Assembly: GCA_937920085.1 (NCBI GenBank)
Contig: CALETE010000011.1
Location: forward strand, 112,111 to 176,110
DNA: 64,000 nt
Reading direction: 5' to 3'
Origin: an uncultured Alphaproteobacteria bacterium
GTDB lineage: Bacteria; Pseudomonadota; Alphaproteobacteria; Caulobacterales; Caulobacteraceae
In this document: one piece after another, positions 25,080-32,545 of the stretch
Layout of the letters: each line of letters starts with the position of its first letter
How positions within the stretch are numbered: position 1 is the first letter of the stretch
Position numbers and translations under genes: made by a program
Notes under the pieces: generated by a model
What the model was told of the DNA's origin: nothing
The model's database searches: none
The model's input: only the letters and a program-made list of their open reading frames with translations

Positions 25080-25649
25080 ATGAATATTCAGCCTATACTC
25101 GTTCCTACGGGCCTGGTGGCAGTCGCTGAGATTGGCGACAAGACTCAGCTCCTGGCCATGTTGCTTGCTGCGCGCTTTCGAAAGCCCACCCCGATCATTG
25201 CAGGGATTTTTGTAGCGACCATCGCCAACCACCTCCTGGCGGCCACAGTCGGCGTCATGGCTGGCCACCTGCTGGAGGGGCCCTGGGCCCACTGGGTTCT
25301 GGGTTTGGCCTTCCTGGCCTTTGGGGCTTGGGCCCTGATCCCGGACACTTTCGAAGATAGCGACGCCCCAAAAGAAAAGCCCGGCGCGTCTATTTTCGCA
25401 ACCACCGCAGTGGCCTTCTTCTTTGTTGAAATGGGGGACAAGACGCAGGTAGCCACCGTCGCCCTCGCAGCCCGCTTCCACGACGTCTTCCTGGTGGCGA
25501 CAGGCACCACCCTGGGCATGATGCTGGCCAATGTTCCAGCGGTCTTCCTCAGCCAGGCCGTGGCCGACAAGCTGCCCTTGAACTCTATCCGCTGGGCCGC
25601 CGCAGCCGCCTTCGCAGCGGTCGGAGCTTGGATCCTCGTGACAGGTTAG
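25080..25649 (+). CDS. TMEM165/GDT1 (UPF0016) family Mn2+ exporter
   Basis: 189 residues from ATG 25080; the frame is open from 24963, but that part lies in the riboswitch. It has two copies of the family motif, E-I-G-D-K-T-Q (about residue 17) and E-M-G-D-K-T-Q (about 119), each starting a bundle of three membrane segments, six in total. The acidic motifs bind the transported divalent ion. Bacterial members such as Vibrio MneA export Mn2+ (some homologues move Ca2+). Control by the upstream Mn2+ riboswitch supports Mn2+ as substrate. A shared terminator follows. Confidence 0.88.
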   Translation: MNIQPILVPTGLVAVAEIGDKTQLLAMLLAARFRKPTPIIAGIFVATIANHLLAATVGVMAGHLLEGPWAHWVLGLAFLAFGAWALIPDTFEDSDAPKEKPGASIFATTAVAFFFVEMGDKTQVATVALAARFHDVFLVATGTTLGMMLANVPAVFLSQAVADKLPLNSIRWAAAAAFAAVGAWILVTG

Positions 25650-25666
25650 CCAAAGGCCCAAAGCAA

Positions 25667-25692
25667 AAGGCCCGGTCTTTCGACCGGGCCTT
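25667..25692. terminator. Bidirectional rho-independent terminator
   Basis: A perfect 11-bp stem AAGGCCCGGTC / GACCGGGCCTT closes a 4-nt TTTC loop. It lies between the stops of the convergent Mn exporter (25649) and ompA-like (25722) genes and has A-rich and T-rich flanks, so it can serve both. Confidence 0.8.
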
Positions 25693-25721
25693 CGCTATTT
25701 CAGGCTGAACCTGACGATCGA

Positions 25722-26927
25722 TTAGAAGTTGATGTCGATCGTCGAACGGCGGTTCAGGGGTTCCTTCACGCCATCGCCAGTGGCAACGGCGAGCATGGTT
25801 TCACCCTTCCAATCCACCTGCAGGGTCCCGGCACCGACGCCCAGACCGACCAGCGAGTCAGCCACGGCCTTGGCACGACGTTCCGACAGACGGACGTTGT
25901 AGGCGGGCGAACCGGAGGAGTCGGTGTGGCCGACGACGATCACGCGAGTTGCGTGGCCGGCGTTTGCATAGTTGGCAGCTTCCGAAACCACCGTCTGAGC
26001 TTCCGCGGTCAGGATGGCCTGATCGAAGGGGAAGTAGACGATGAATTGCTTGGCCTCAAAAGCCGGCGGAGGCGGCGGAGGAGGCGGAGGCGGGGGAGGC
26101 GGCGGAGGAGGCGGAGGCGGAGGAGGCGGAGGTGGCGGCGGCGGAGGCGGAGCTTCCGCGAACGAATACCGCACGCCCACAGTCACAGAGGCGTCGCGGT
26201 AAGGGCCCTTGAACACGCCAGGCTGAAGCGCGTGCGTGCCAGTCGATCCGAACGAGGCGTCTGCACCACCGAGATAACGGTAGGTCAGGTCGACGTTCAG
26301 GCGATCGGTCGCCTTCCAGGCGGCACCGGCGATCAGCTGATAAGCAATCGTGGTGTCAGACTTGGAGACGCTCAGGTTCTGGTAGGCGGGGTTCAGCGCC
26401 GAAACGGCACCCGTTACGGTCGAGAACTGACCCGAAACGCCGTCGACCTTGATTTGGTTGACGCCGAGGCCGGCACCCACGAAGGGGCTGATGGCGGCAT
26501 CTGGAGCAAAATCATAGAGCACATTGCCCATCAGCGACCAGACTTGGAGGTTGCCCAAGGGCGTACCGCAAGTCGGCGCAGCGGCGGTGCGGATGACGCC
26601 TGGAGCGCAGAGACCGGCGATGGCTTGGTCGGCACCACCACGGAAGGAACTCACGTCACCTGGACGATAGCCGCCTTCCAATTCGACGCGCCAATTGTTG
26701 GACACGCGGTAGCCGAGACGCGCAAAGCCCGCCCAGTCTTCCTTTTGGCTCAGATTCCACTCGTATGGCTTACCATTCGAGGCATTGTTGCTGGACGACA
26801 GCATGAAGCTGTCAGGCAAATGATAGCCCATGTCCACAGCGCCATACCAACCGGTGTCCGCAGCGGACGCTCCGGAGGCGACGCAGACCGCAGCGATGGC
26901 GGCCCCTGCCAGAAGTTTGAATTTCAT
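25722..26927 (-). CDS. OmpA-family outer-membrane protein with 29-proline linker
   Basis: 401 residues from ATG 26927, which gives a clean signal peptide (cleavage near A-S-A, residue 22). Residues about 23-245 form an eight-strand OmpA-type barrel (G-W-Y-G-A-V-D-M-G, ending G-V-R-Y-S-F-A). A run of 29 consecutive prolines follows. The C-terminal OmpA domain binds peptidoglycan: V-Y-F-P-F-D, V-V-G-H-T-D-S-S-G and L-S-E-R-R-A. It anchors the outer membrane to the wall. Translation of the proline run must depend on EF-P. The product ends with I-D-I-N-F. Confidence 0.92.
   Translation of the reverse strand: MKFKLLAGAAIAAVCVASGASAADTGWYGAVDMGYHLPDSFMLSSSNNASNGKPYEWNLSQKEDWAGFARLGYRVSNNWRVELEGGYRPGDVSSFRGGADQAIAGLCAPGVIRTAAAPTCGTPLGNLQVWSLMGNVLYDFAPDAAISPFVGAGLGVNQIKVDGVSGQFSTVTGAVSALNPAYQNLSVSKSDTTIAYQLIAGAAWKATDRLNVDLTYRYLGGADASFGSTGTHALQPGVFKGPYRDASVTVGVRYSFAEAPPPPPPPPPPPPPPPPPPPPPPPPPPPPPAFEAKQFIVYFPFDQAILTAEAQTVVSEAANYANAGHATRVIVVGHTDSSGSPAYNVRLSERRAKAVADSLVGLGVGAGTLQVDWKGETMLAVATGDGVKEPLNRRSTIDINF
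26064..26150 (-). repeat. 87-bp CCN triplet tract encoding 29 prolines
   Basis: Twenty-nine uninterrupted proline codons inside the OmpA-family gene, mostly CCG and CCT; the other strand is a pure NGG repeat. Such a tract is prone to slippage and could vary in length between isolates. Confidence 0.9.
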
Positions 26928-27512
26928 ATTCAGAGCCCTCTCTTGCCCTCTGCCACGGTCATATGACCGAGCACGCTTATACCAAGGTCGACGTGACGTG
27001 AAAGTGCCATAAAGCCACACTCAACGTCAATTGCCGCACCCTCGCTTACGTTACCGGGTATGGCTATACAGCAATCCTTGCTCCAAGCAACGATCCGATA
27101 ACGAACCAAAGGGGCCAAAGGTTCAGTTTAGTTTGAAGGGCCTTATCTAGGTCTGCTTTTAGCCGCGAAACCTGCGCCGTGGTGGAAAGAAAGCTTCCAT
27201 ACGATTTAAGGGCCTTGCGGCCAGATTTATCGGACCATGGATCGAGGCCGCTATTTTGCCAGATCTAACACCAATATTGAGAAAATTAACATTTCACAAC
27301 TTTGAGCCGATCAGCATCATGTCAGCACCAATATGAAAAGGGCCCAGCACTCAGCACCGGGCACGATAAAGGTGGGGCGGGACACAGCACGCCATCGCGA
27401 TCTTCACCCGCAGTGATCCGAGGGCCGCCCAAAACCCGATGGTTTCGAATTTTGCTGCGAGCACCTATAACTTGGAACGCTCGAAAATTTTCGAGCCGCC
27501 AAGGATAGATTT
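26928..27512. other. 585-bp intergenic region between ompA-like and PCuAC genes
   Basis: No gene or RNA is recognisable. It should hold the divergent promoters of the two flanking genes. Visible structure: a perfect 14-bp palindrome CGGTCATATGACCG at 26956-26969, 29 bp from the ompA-like start; an AT-rich patch around 27270-27300; and the 18-bp palindrome at 27479-27496. A minus-strand regulatory role is likely for the first and a plus-strand role for the last. Confidence 0.5.
27479..27496. promoter_or_regulatory. 18-bp perfect palindrome before the copper chaperone gene
   Basis: GCTCGAAAATTTTCGAGC is perfectly symmetric and ends 16 bp before the PCuAC ATG. A TATAAC hexamer about 12 bp upstream could be the -10 box, so the palindrome would sit on the transcription start, as expected of a repressor operator. 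No regulator gene is adjacent. Confidence 0.45.
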
Positions 27513-27944
27513 ATGCTGATCAGACTTGCCCTGATGGCCAGTTTGGCTTTGACCGCCAGCGCCGCATCTGCAGGGCCACAAAAGGCCTCAGAAATCCAGA
27601 TCAGCGAGGCCTGGAGTCGACCTGCTGCGGCAGGGGGGAACGGGGCGGGATTTTTCACCATCACCAATGCGAGCCAAAAATCAGACACCCTGGTCTCTGT
27701 GACAAGCACCGCAGCCAACAAGGTAGAAATGCACCAGACCTCGATGGCCAATGGCGTCATGTCGATGCAGCAAATTCAGAACGGCATCCCCCTCCCCCCT
27801 GGGAGCTCAGTGACCTTCGCGCCGGGGGGCAAGCACCTGATGGTCATGGGCCTGAAGGTGGCCTTGCGATCTGGCAGCAAACTTCCACTCACCTTTAAGC
27901 TCAAGTCAGGCCAACAGCTGACCCTTCAGGCCCAGGTCCGGTAA
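27513..27944 (+). CDS. PCu(A)C periplasmic copper chaperone
   Basis: 143 residues with a signal peptide ending near A-S-A (residue 20). The copper site H-(M)x-x...M...H-x-M is visible as M-H-Q-T-S-M (about 72-77), a following M-x-M, and H-L-M-V-M (about 109-113), as in PCuAC/DUF461. It delivers Cu(I) to the CuA/CuB sites of cytochrome oxidase or buffers periplasmic copper. An M13 peptidase gene follows after 45 bp with its own SD, so cotranscription is likely. Confidence 0.9.
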   Translation: MLIRLALMASLALTASAASAGPQKASEIQISEAWSRPAAAGGNGAGFFTITNASQKSDTLVSVTSTAANKVEMHQTSMANGVMSMQQIQNGIPLPPGSSVTFAPGGKHLMVMGLKVALRSGSKLPLTFKLKSGQQLTLQAQVR

Positions 27945-27989
27945 TTGCCGCGCAGCGGCCCTAACGCATTTTATAAGGACATTTTCCCC

Positions 27990-30026
27990 ATGAAACGTTT
28001 CTGGCTGACGGCGTGTGCCGCCTCTGTCATCGCCCTGGCCACAGCACCTGCCTGCGCTGAAGATTCTCTCCGTGCGCCGCGTATGGGGCCCTGGGGCTTT
28101 GATCTGTCGGGTCGAGATCTTTCGGTGTCTCCGGGCGCGAATTTTTCGGCCTATGCAGGGGGGCTTTATATGAAGAGCCTCGTCATCCCAGCTGACCGAT
28201 CCAGTTACGGGTCCTTCGACAGCCTGCGCGAATTGTCCGTAAATCGCATGCACGCCGTCATTGAGGCCGCAGCAAAAGATGCATCCGCCACCGGAGACAC
28301 GCAGAAAATCGGCGCCCTCTATCGCAGCTTTATGGATGAGTCCCGGGTCGATGCCCTTGGTGCCAAGCCCCTGGCGGCAGATCTGGCCGCCATCCGCGCG
28401 GCAAGGACGAAGACCGATATCGCCCGTCTGATGGGGGTCGCACAGACCGGCTTCGGCGGTGCCGTATTTGGGCTGGGCATTGGCGATGACCTGAAGGATC
28501 CCATGCACTATGCCGTCTATTCGGCACAGGGCGGCCTGAGCCTGCCAAATCGAGACTATTACCTAGAACCTCAATTTGCCCCACAGCGCGCCAAGTACGA
28601 AGCCTATGTGGCGCAGATCCTGACCCTGGCGGGCTGGGTTCGACCAGCAGAAAACGCTAGGGCCATCGTGGCCATGGAAACCGAGATCGCCAAAGCGTCT
28701 TGGACTCTGGCGGAGCGGCGAGACCACGATAAGACCTACAATCCGATCAAGCCGGCGGACCTGCCAAACTTCGCCCCTGGTTTCCCCTGGAAGGCCTTTC
28801 TGGAGGGTGCCGGACTGGGGAAGGTGGATCGGGTGATTGTGTCTGAGAAAACGGCCTTCCCAAAAATTGCCGCCATTTTCGCAAAGACACCGCTCGAAAC
28901 CTTGAAAGCTTATCAGGCCTTCACCCTAGCCGATCAGGCAGCACCCTATCTCTCCAAGGACTTCGATCAGGCTCAATACGCCTTCCGAGAAAAGACCCTT
29001 TCAGGACAACTTGAGCAGCGCCCCCGTTGGAAGCGTGGCGTGACCTTGGTGGACAGCGAGATCGGCGAGGTCCTGGGAAAGCTTTACGTCGCCGCCTATT
29101 TCCCGCCGGAAAGCAAAGCCAAGATGGTGGCGCTTGTTGGCGATATCAAAACCGCGCTTAAGGCGCGCATCGAAAACCTCACCTGGATGGGCCCGCAGAC
29201 CAAGGCTAAGGCCCTAGAAAAGCTGTCCAAGTTTAGCGTGATGATCGCCTATCCCGATGTCTGGCGCGATTATTCCAAACTGACGATCAAAGAGGGAGAC
29301 CTCTACGGCAATGTGCAAAGGGCCAGTCAGTTCGGGTGGAACCGCAGGGTTGCCCGCCTAAAGGACCCTGTAGACCGTAAAGAGTGGGGCATGACCCCAG
29401 CCACGGTAAACGCCTATTACTCCCCCACAAAGAATGGGATCGTCTTCCCTGCCGCCATCCTACAACCCCCGTTCTTTGACCCTGACGGCGATATGGCGGT
29501 GAATTATGGCGGCATTGGCGCAGTGATTGGGCATGAAATCACCCATGGCTTCGACGATCAGGGGCGCAAGTCAGATGGGGATGGCCGTCTGCAGGAATGG
29601 TGGACCGCCGAAGATTCCGCCAAGTTCAACGCCCAGGCCGCGAAATATGGCGCGCAATATTCGGCGACCGAAGTCCTGCCGGGGGTCTTCATCAAGGGCG
29701 AACAGACGATGGGCGAAAACATCGCCGATCTCGGCGGTATCCTCTTAGCGTTGGACGCCTATCACGCCTCGCTCAAAGGTCAGCCGGCACCGGTACTCGA
29801 CGGCATGACCGGCGACCAAAGGGTCTTCCTCGGCTGGTCCCAGGTGTGGCGCTCGACCATGCGGGAGGATCGGGTCCGCCAGATGGTGGTCACCGACGTG
29901 CATTCCCCAAACTTCGCCCGGACCAACGTGCCTTTGAAGAATGTTGACGCATGGTACGACGCTTTCAACGTCAAGCCCGGCGATGCGAACTATGTGGCAC
30001 CCGAAAATCGCGTCCACATCTGGTAA
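27990..30026 (+). CDS. M13 (neprilysin-like) zinc metallopeptidase, secreted
   Basis: 678 residues from ATG 27990, with TAAGGA nine or so bases upstream. A signal peptide ends near A-C-A (residue 22). The N-terminal M13 domain is followed by the catalytic domain with N-A-Y-Y near 475, the zinc motif H-E-I-T-H at about 515-519 and the third ligand Glu in G-E-N-I-A-D-L-G-G near 574. The chain ends in V-H-I-W, the form of the conserved C-x-x-W tail. It cleaves short peptides in the periplasm or outside the cell, like PepO. The specific substrate is unknown. Confidence 0.93.
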   Translation: MKRFWLTACAASVIALATAPACAEDSLRAPRMGPWGFDLSGRDLSVSPGANFSAYAGGLYMKSLVIPADRSSYGSFDSLRELSVNRMHAVIEAAAKDASATGDTQKIGALYRSFMDESRVDALGAKPLAADLAAIRAARTKTDIARLMGVAQTGFGGAVFGLGIGDDLKDPMHYAVYSAQGGLSLPNRDYYLEPQFAPQRAKYEAYVAQILTLAGWVRPAENARAIVAMETEIAKASWTLAERRDHDKTYNPIKPADLPNFAPGFPWKAFLEGAGLGKVDRVIVSEKTAFPKIAAIFAKTPLETLKAYQAFTLADQAAPYLSKDFDQAQYAFREKTLSGQLEQRPRWKRGVTLVDSEIGEVLGKLYVAAYFPPESKAKMVALVGDIKTALKARIENLTWMGPQTKAKALEKLSKFSVMIAYPDVWRDYSKLTIKEGDLYGNVQRASQFGWNRRVARLKDPVDRKEWGMTPATVNAYYSPTKNGIVFPAAILQPPFFDPDGDMAVNYGGIGAVIGHEITHGFDDQGRKSDGDGRLQEWWTAEDSAKFNAQAAKYGAQYSATEVLPGVFIKGEQTMGENIADLGGILLALDAYHASLKGQPAPVLDGMTGDQRVFLGWSQVWRSTMREDRVRQMVVTDVHSPNFARTNVPLKNVDAWYDAFNVKPGDANYVAPENRVHIW

Positions 30027-30031
30027 ACAGC

Positions 30032-31267
30032 TCAGGCAGGATTGGCTTGGCGGTCCCGCTCGACATACCTAAGGGCGGCTTCGCCGGCCGCCCTGCCCGT
30101 GGCGAAGCAGGCCTGCAACAAATAGCCGCCGGTGGGCGCTTCCCAGTCGAGCATTTCTCCAGCCAGGAAAACGCCGGGTCTTACCTTCAGCATAAGGTCT
30201 GGGTTCAGGGCTTCGAACGGCACACCGCCGGCCGATGAAATCGCGCGATCTATAGACTGTACGCCAATGAGGTTCAAAGGCAGGGCCTTTATCATCCGCG
30301 CCAAGTCCTCTGGCGGCATCTGCTGGCCGGCACCGATGACCTCCCGCAGGAGCGCAATCTCCATCGGCCCGAGCTTCAGGGCCTTTCGCAGGCGATTGGA
30401 AAGACTGTCCCCGGGTCGCGTCCGCCCCAGGCGCTGGCCGATCTCGACCTCTGTGAGGCTTGGGCGCAGGTCAATGGTCAGAACCGTGGGTCTGCCAGCA
30501 GCTAGGCTCGCGCGGAGGTCCCGAGACAGGGCGTAGATACCGCCCCCCTGAAGTCCTGACTGTGAAATCATGGCCTCGCCCAGCAGGTAGGTCTCTCCAA
30601 AGCTCAGCCCAACGGCCTTCAGCGGCTTGCCCGCGAACCTGGACCGGAACAGGGGCGACCAGGCCACATCAAAGCCCACATTCGCTGGTGCCAAGGGCGT
30701 CACGGGCGCGCCTTGCGTCCTCAGGATCTGCGCCCACCGGCCATCGGATCCCAATCGCGGCCATGAGGCCCCGCCCAAAGCCAGGACCACAACCCCGGGG
30801 GCGGTCGTTTCCTGGGTACCCTGAGCGTCTTCGAACATCACGGCACCCTCCGGGCCCCAACCCTTCCAGGTCTTTTGAAAGCGGAACTGAACCCCCTGTG
30901 TCGTCAGGCGCGCCATCCAAGCCCGCAGGAGGGGCGAGGCCTTCATCGCCATGGGAAATACGCGACCGCTTGTGCCCACAAAGGTGGTCTGACCCAGGGT
31001 CTCGCACCAGTCACGGAGCATGGCGGGCGTGAACCTGTCTATGAGCGGTCGCAGATGTGCGGTGGCAGCACCATACCTATCGACAAAGGGCTCAAGGGGC
31101 TCAGTGTGGGTGAGGTTCAATCCGCCGCGGCCCGCCATCAGCAGCTTCCGGCCGGGGCTGGGCATACGATCAAAGACCGTCACCGCAAGTCCACCAAGGG
31201 CCAGCACTTCGGCCGCCATTAGACCTGCAGGCCCGGCACCGACAACGATGGCGCATGGTTCAGACAT
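30032..31267 (-). CDS. TIGR03862 family FAD flavoprotein (HI0933-like)
   Basis: 411 residues. The dinucleotide-binding G-A-G-P-A-G-L-M-A-A starts at residue 10, then G-R-K-L-L-M-A-G-R-G-G-L-N-L-T near 40 is the HI0933/BaiN-type signature. C-terminal G-V-F-L-A-G-E-M-L-D-W-E and G-G-Y-L-L-Q-A-C complete the FAD site. The family is abundant but mostly uncharacterised; BaiN-type members reduce bile acid intermediates in gut bacteria, which is not implied here. It converges on the M13 gene (5 bp). Confidence 0.88.
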   Translation of the reverse strand: MSEPCAIVVGAGPAGLMAAEVLALGGLAVTVFDRMPSPGRKLLMAGRGGLNLTHTEPLEPFVDRYGAATAHLRPLIDRFTPAMLRDWCETLGQTTFVGTSGRVFPMAMKASPLLRAWMARLTTQGVQFRFQKTWKGWGPEGAVMFEDAQGTQETTAPGVVVLALGGASWPRLGSDGRWAQILRTQGAPVTPLAPANVGFDVAWSPLFRSRFAGKPLKAVGLSFGETYLLGEAMISQSGLQGGGIYALSRDLRASLAAGRPTVLTIDLRPSLTEVEIGQRLGRTRPGDSLSNRLRKALKLGPMEIALLREVIGAGQQMPPEDLARMIKALPLNLIGVQSIDRAISSAGGVPFEALNPDLMLKVRPGVFLAGEMLDWEAPTGGYLLQACFATGRAAGEAALRYVERDRQANPA

Positions 31268-31310
31268 CAGTGGACTGGATCGACTTTAAATCGGTTGAAT
31301 GGACGTATTT

Positions 31311-31326
31311 TTGACGAAAGCGTCAA
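31311..31326. repeat. Palindrome TTGACG-N4-CGTCAA, copy 1
   Basis: TTGACG, AAAG, CGTCAA, followed by TTTC and preceded by ATTT. It lies 44 bp upstream of the flavoprotein start codon. The arms and the flanking T-runs match copy 2 at 31580. Confidence 0.7.
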
Positions 31327-31348
31327 TTTCATAAAGCGGGCACAAAAT

Positions 31349-31383
31349 AGCCCGCTGCGGGGGATAATCGCAGCGGGCTTTTT
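31349..31383. terminator. Rho-independent terminator after the his operon
   Basis: Perfect 11-bp stem AGCCCGCTGCG / CGCAGCGGGCT with a 9-nt loop. The plus-strand side ends in TTTTT; the minus-strand side ends in ATTTTG. The neighbouring genes on both sides are minus-strand, so its main use should be to end hisS-hisZ-hisG transcripts. Confidence 0.65.
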
Positions 31384-31579
31384 GAGCCGAGGCTCGTATT
31401 GAAAGGCGTTTCCTCCCCGAAACGCCGGAGACTGAAAGCTTGGAGCTGTTCTTGTCTCTCGTGAGGACGAAGAAAGGGCAATTTTATGCCCGAGTCAATG
31501 CGTCCATCGGGGCTCAGCGCATGAAAAACGCTCAAATTTCCGTCATGGGCGATTATTTCTATGCTGAAAGCGCATTTTT

Positions 31580-31595
31580 TTGACGCAAACGTCAA
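31580..31595. repeat. Palindrome TTGACG-N4-CGTCAA, copy 2
   Basis: TTGACG, CAAA, CGTCAA, followed by TTTA and preceded by a T-run; it overlaps the stop codon of hisG. Same arms and similar flanks as copy 1, in the same orientation. Confidence 0.7.
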
Positions 31596-32545
31596 TTTAT
31601 CCGACAGTGCGCTCTTAATAACTCAGCACCAGGGCTTTGGCTTTCAAACACAAAGTCCGGGCGGGAGACGGTCACAGGGCCGCGCCCAGCCCCCGTCAGC
31701 GCCATCGAAATCTCAGCGACTCGTTCCTTTGGAACCAATAGGCCATTAGGACGGCGCGACGTGCCTGAGGGCTCGAACTGGCTCACAAGATCATCATCGC
31801 CCGCCTGTTGAGGCCAGATTAGGGTGGCACTGGCGTGCGCGAAGGCTCTGGCTTCGAGAATACGCATCAAGGATTCCGCCGCTGCCATCTGGGTTTGGGT
31901 CCAGAAAGCGATGCGAGAGGCCGCCAGTTGCGCCTGGCTCTTGAGGATGACCCCATCCCTGAGGATCTTCAAGCCATTGGCCTGAAGGGTCGCCCCCGTG
32001 GTGGTGATGTCCACAACGATCTCTGCAGAGCCCGCCGCAGGAGCCCCTTCGGTGGCCCCAGCGGACTCAGCAATGCGATAGTCCGACAGACCGTATCGGG
32101 CGAAGAAAGCGCGGGTCTGCACAAGGTACTTGGTCGCCACCCGCATGCGTCGCCCGGTCCGCGCAAGCATGTCGTGAGCGACCTCTTCCAGGTCAGCCAT
32201 GGTGTCCACATCCAGCCAGCTCTTGGGCGTGGCGACCACCAGGTCGGCGCGACCAAAACCCAGCGCCTGGAGCAGAAGAACATTTTGATCAATGTTTGGC
32301 CCCCGCTCTCGCAAGAGGTCTTCACCGGTCACGCCAAGGTGGACCTCGCCGGCCTCCAGGGCTTCAGCAATGTCGCCTGGCGATAACAGCCGTACACTGA
32401 TGCCAGCTACGCCCTTCAATTCCGCCGCATAACCCCGGTCTCCGCCCGAAACAGAAAGCGAAAGGTTGCTGTCACTCAACCAAGAGTCCACCTGCTCCTT
32501 GAGGCGCCCCTTGGACGGGACGGCTAAGATCAATGGGCTATTCAT
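31592..32545 (-). CDS. hisG: ATP phosphoribosyltransferase
   Basis: 317 residues from ATG 32545. A-V-P-S-K-G-R-L near residue 8, G-V-T-G-E-D-L near 75, and D-I-T-T-T-G-A-T-L near 186 (PRPP loop) identify HisG. It catalyses the first step of histidine synthesis, PRPP plus ATP to phosphoribosyl-ATP. The length, longer than the 200-230 residues typical of HisZ-dependent enzymes, matches the Caulobacter type, which has an additional C-terminal region of about 100 residues. The start overlaps the hisZ stop by 4 nt (ATGA). Confidence 0.95.
   Translation of the reverse strand: MNSPLILAVPSKGRLKEQVDSWLSDSNLSLSVSGGDRGYAAELKGVAGISVRLLSPGDIAEALEAGEVHLGVTGEDLLRERGPNIDQNVLLLQALGFGRADLVVATPKSWLDVDTMADLEEVAHDMLARTGRRMRVATKYLVQTRAFFARYGLSDYRIAESAGATEGAPAAGSAEIVVDITTTGATLQANGLKILRDGVILKSQAQLAASRIAFWTQTQMAAAESLMRILEARAFAHASATLIWPQQAGDDDLVSQFEPSGTSRRPNGLLVPKERVAEISMALTGAGRGPVTVSRPDFVFESQSPGAELLRAHCRIN

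Larger units (their letters stand above)
31268..31591. other. Structured intergenic segment after hisG
   Basis: No convincing protein gene; the 88-codon frame here lacks family features. It holds a pair of 16-bp palindromes (31311-31326, 31580-31595) enclosing 253 bp with a strong terminator-like hairpin, a GGCGTTTC-CTCCCC-GAAACGCC hairpin (31407-31428) with a C-rich plus-strand loop, and a GGGCA-N6-TGCCC hairpin (about 31476-31491). It could be a structured 3' UTR of the his operon, or a small RNA. Confidence 0.5.

Noticed and set aside
25926..26966. 346-codon plus-strand ORF with an Arg-rich run
   Set aside because: Mirror of the proline tract and barrel of the OmpA-family gene; no SD or family.
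26928..27512. tRNA or sRNA gene in the long intergenic region
   Set aside because: No T-loop GGTTCGA-type box paired with an acceptor stem and no terminator hairpin were found.
31329..31595. 88-codon minus-strand ORF after hisG
   Set aside because: It runs through hairpins, has no SD and shows no recognisable protein features; structured RNA is the better explanation.
31311..31595. FNR/FixK boxes
   Set aside because: TTGACG-N4-CGTCAA has a total length of 16 and lacks the 14-bp TTGAT-N4-ATCAA spacing, so I do not call it FNR-type.
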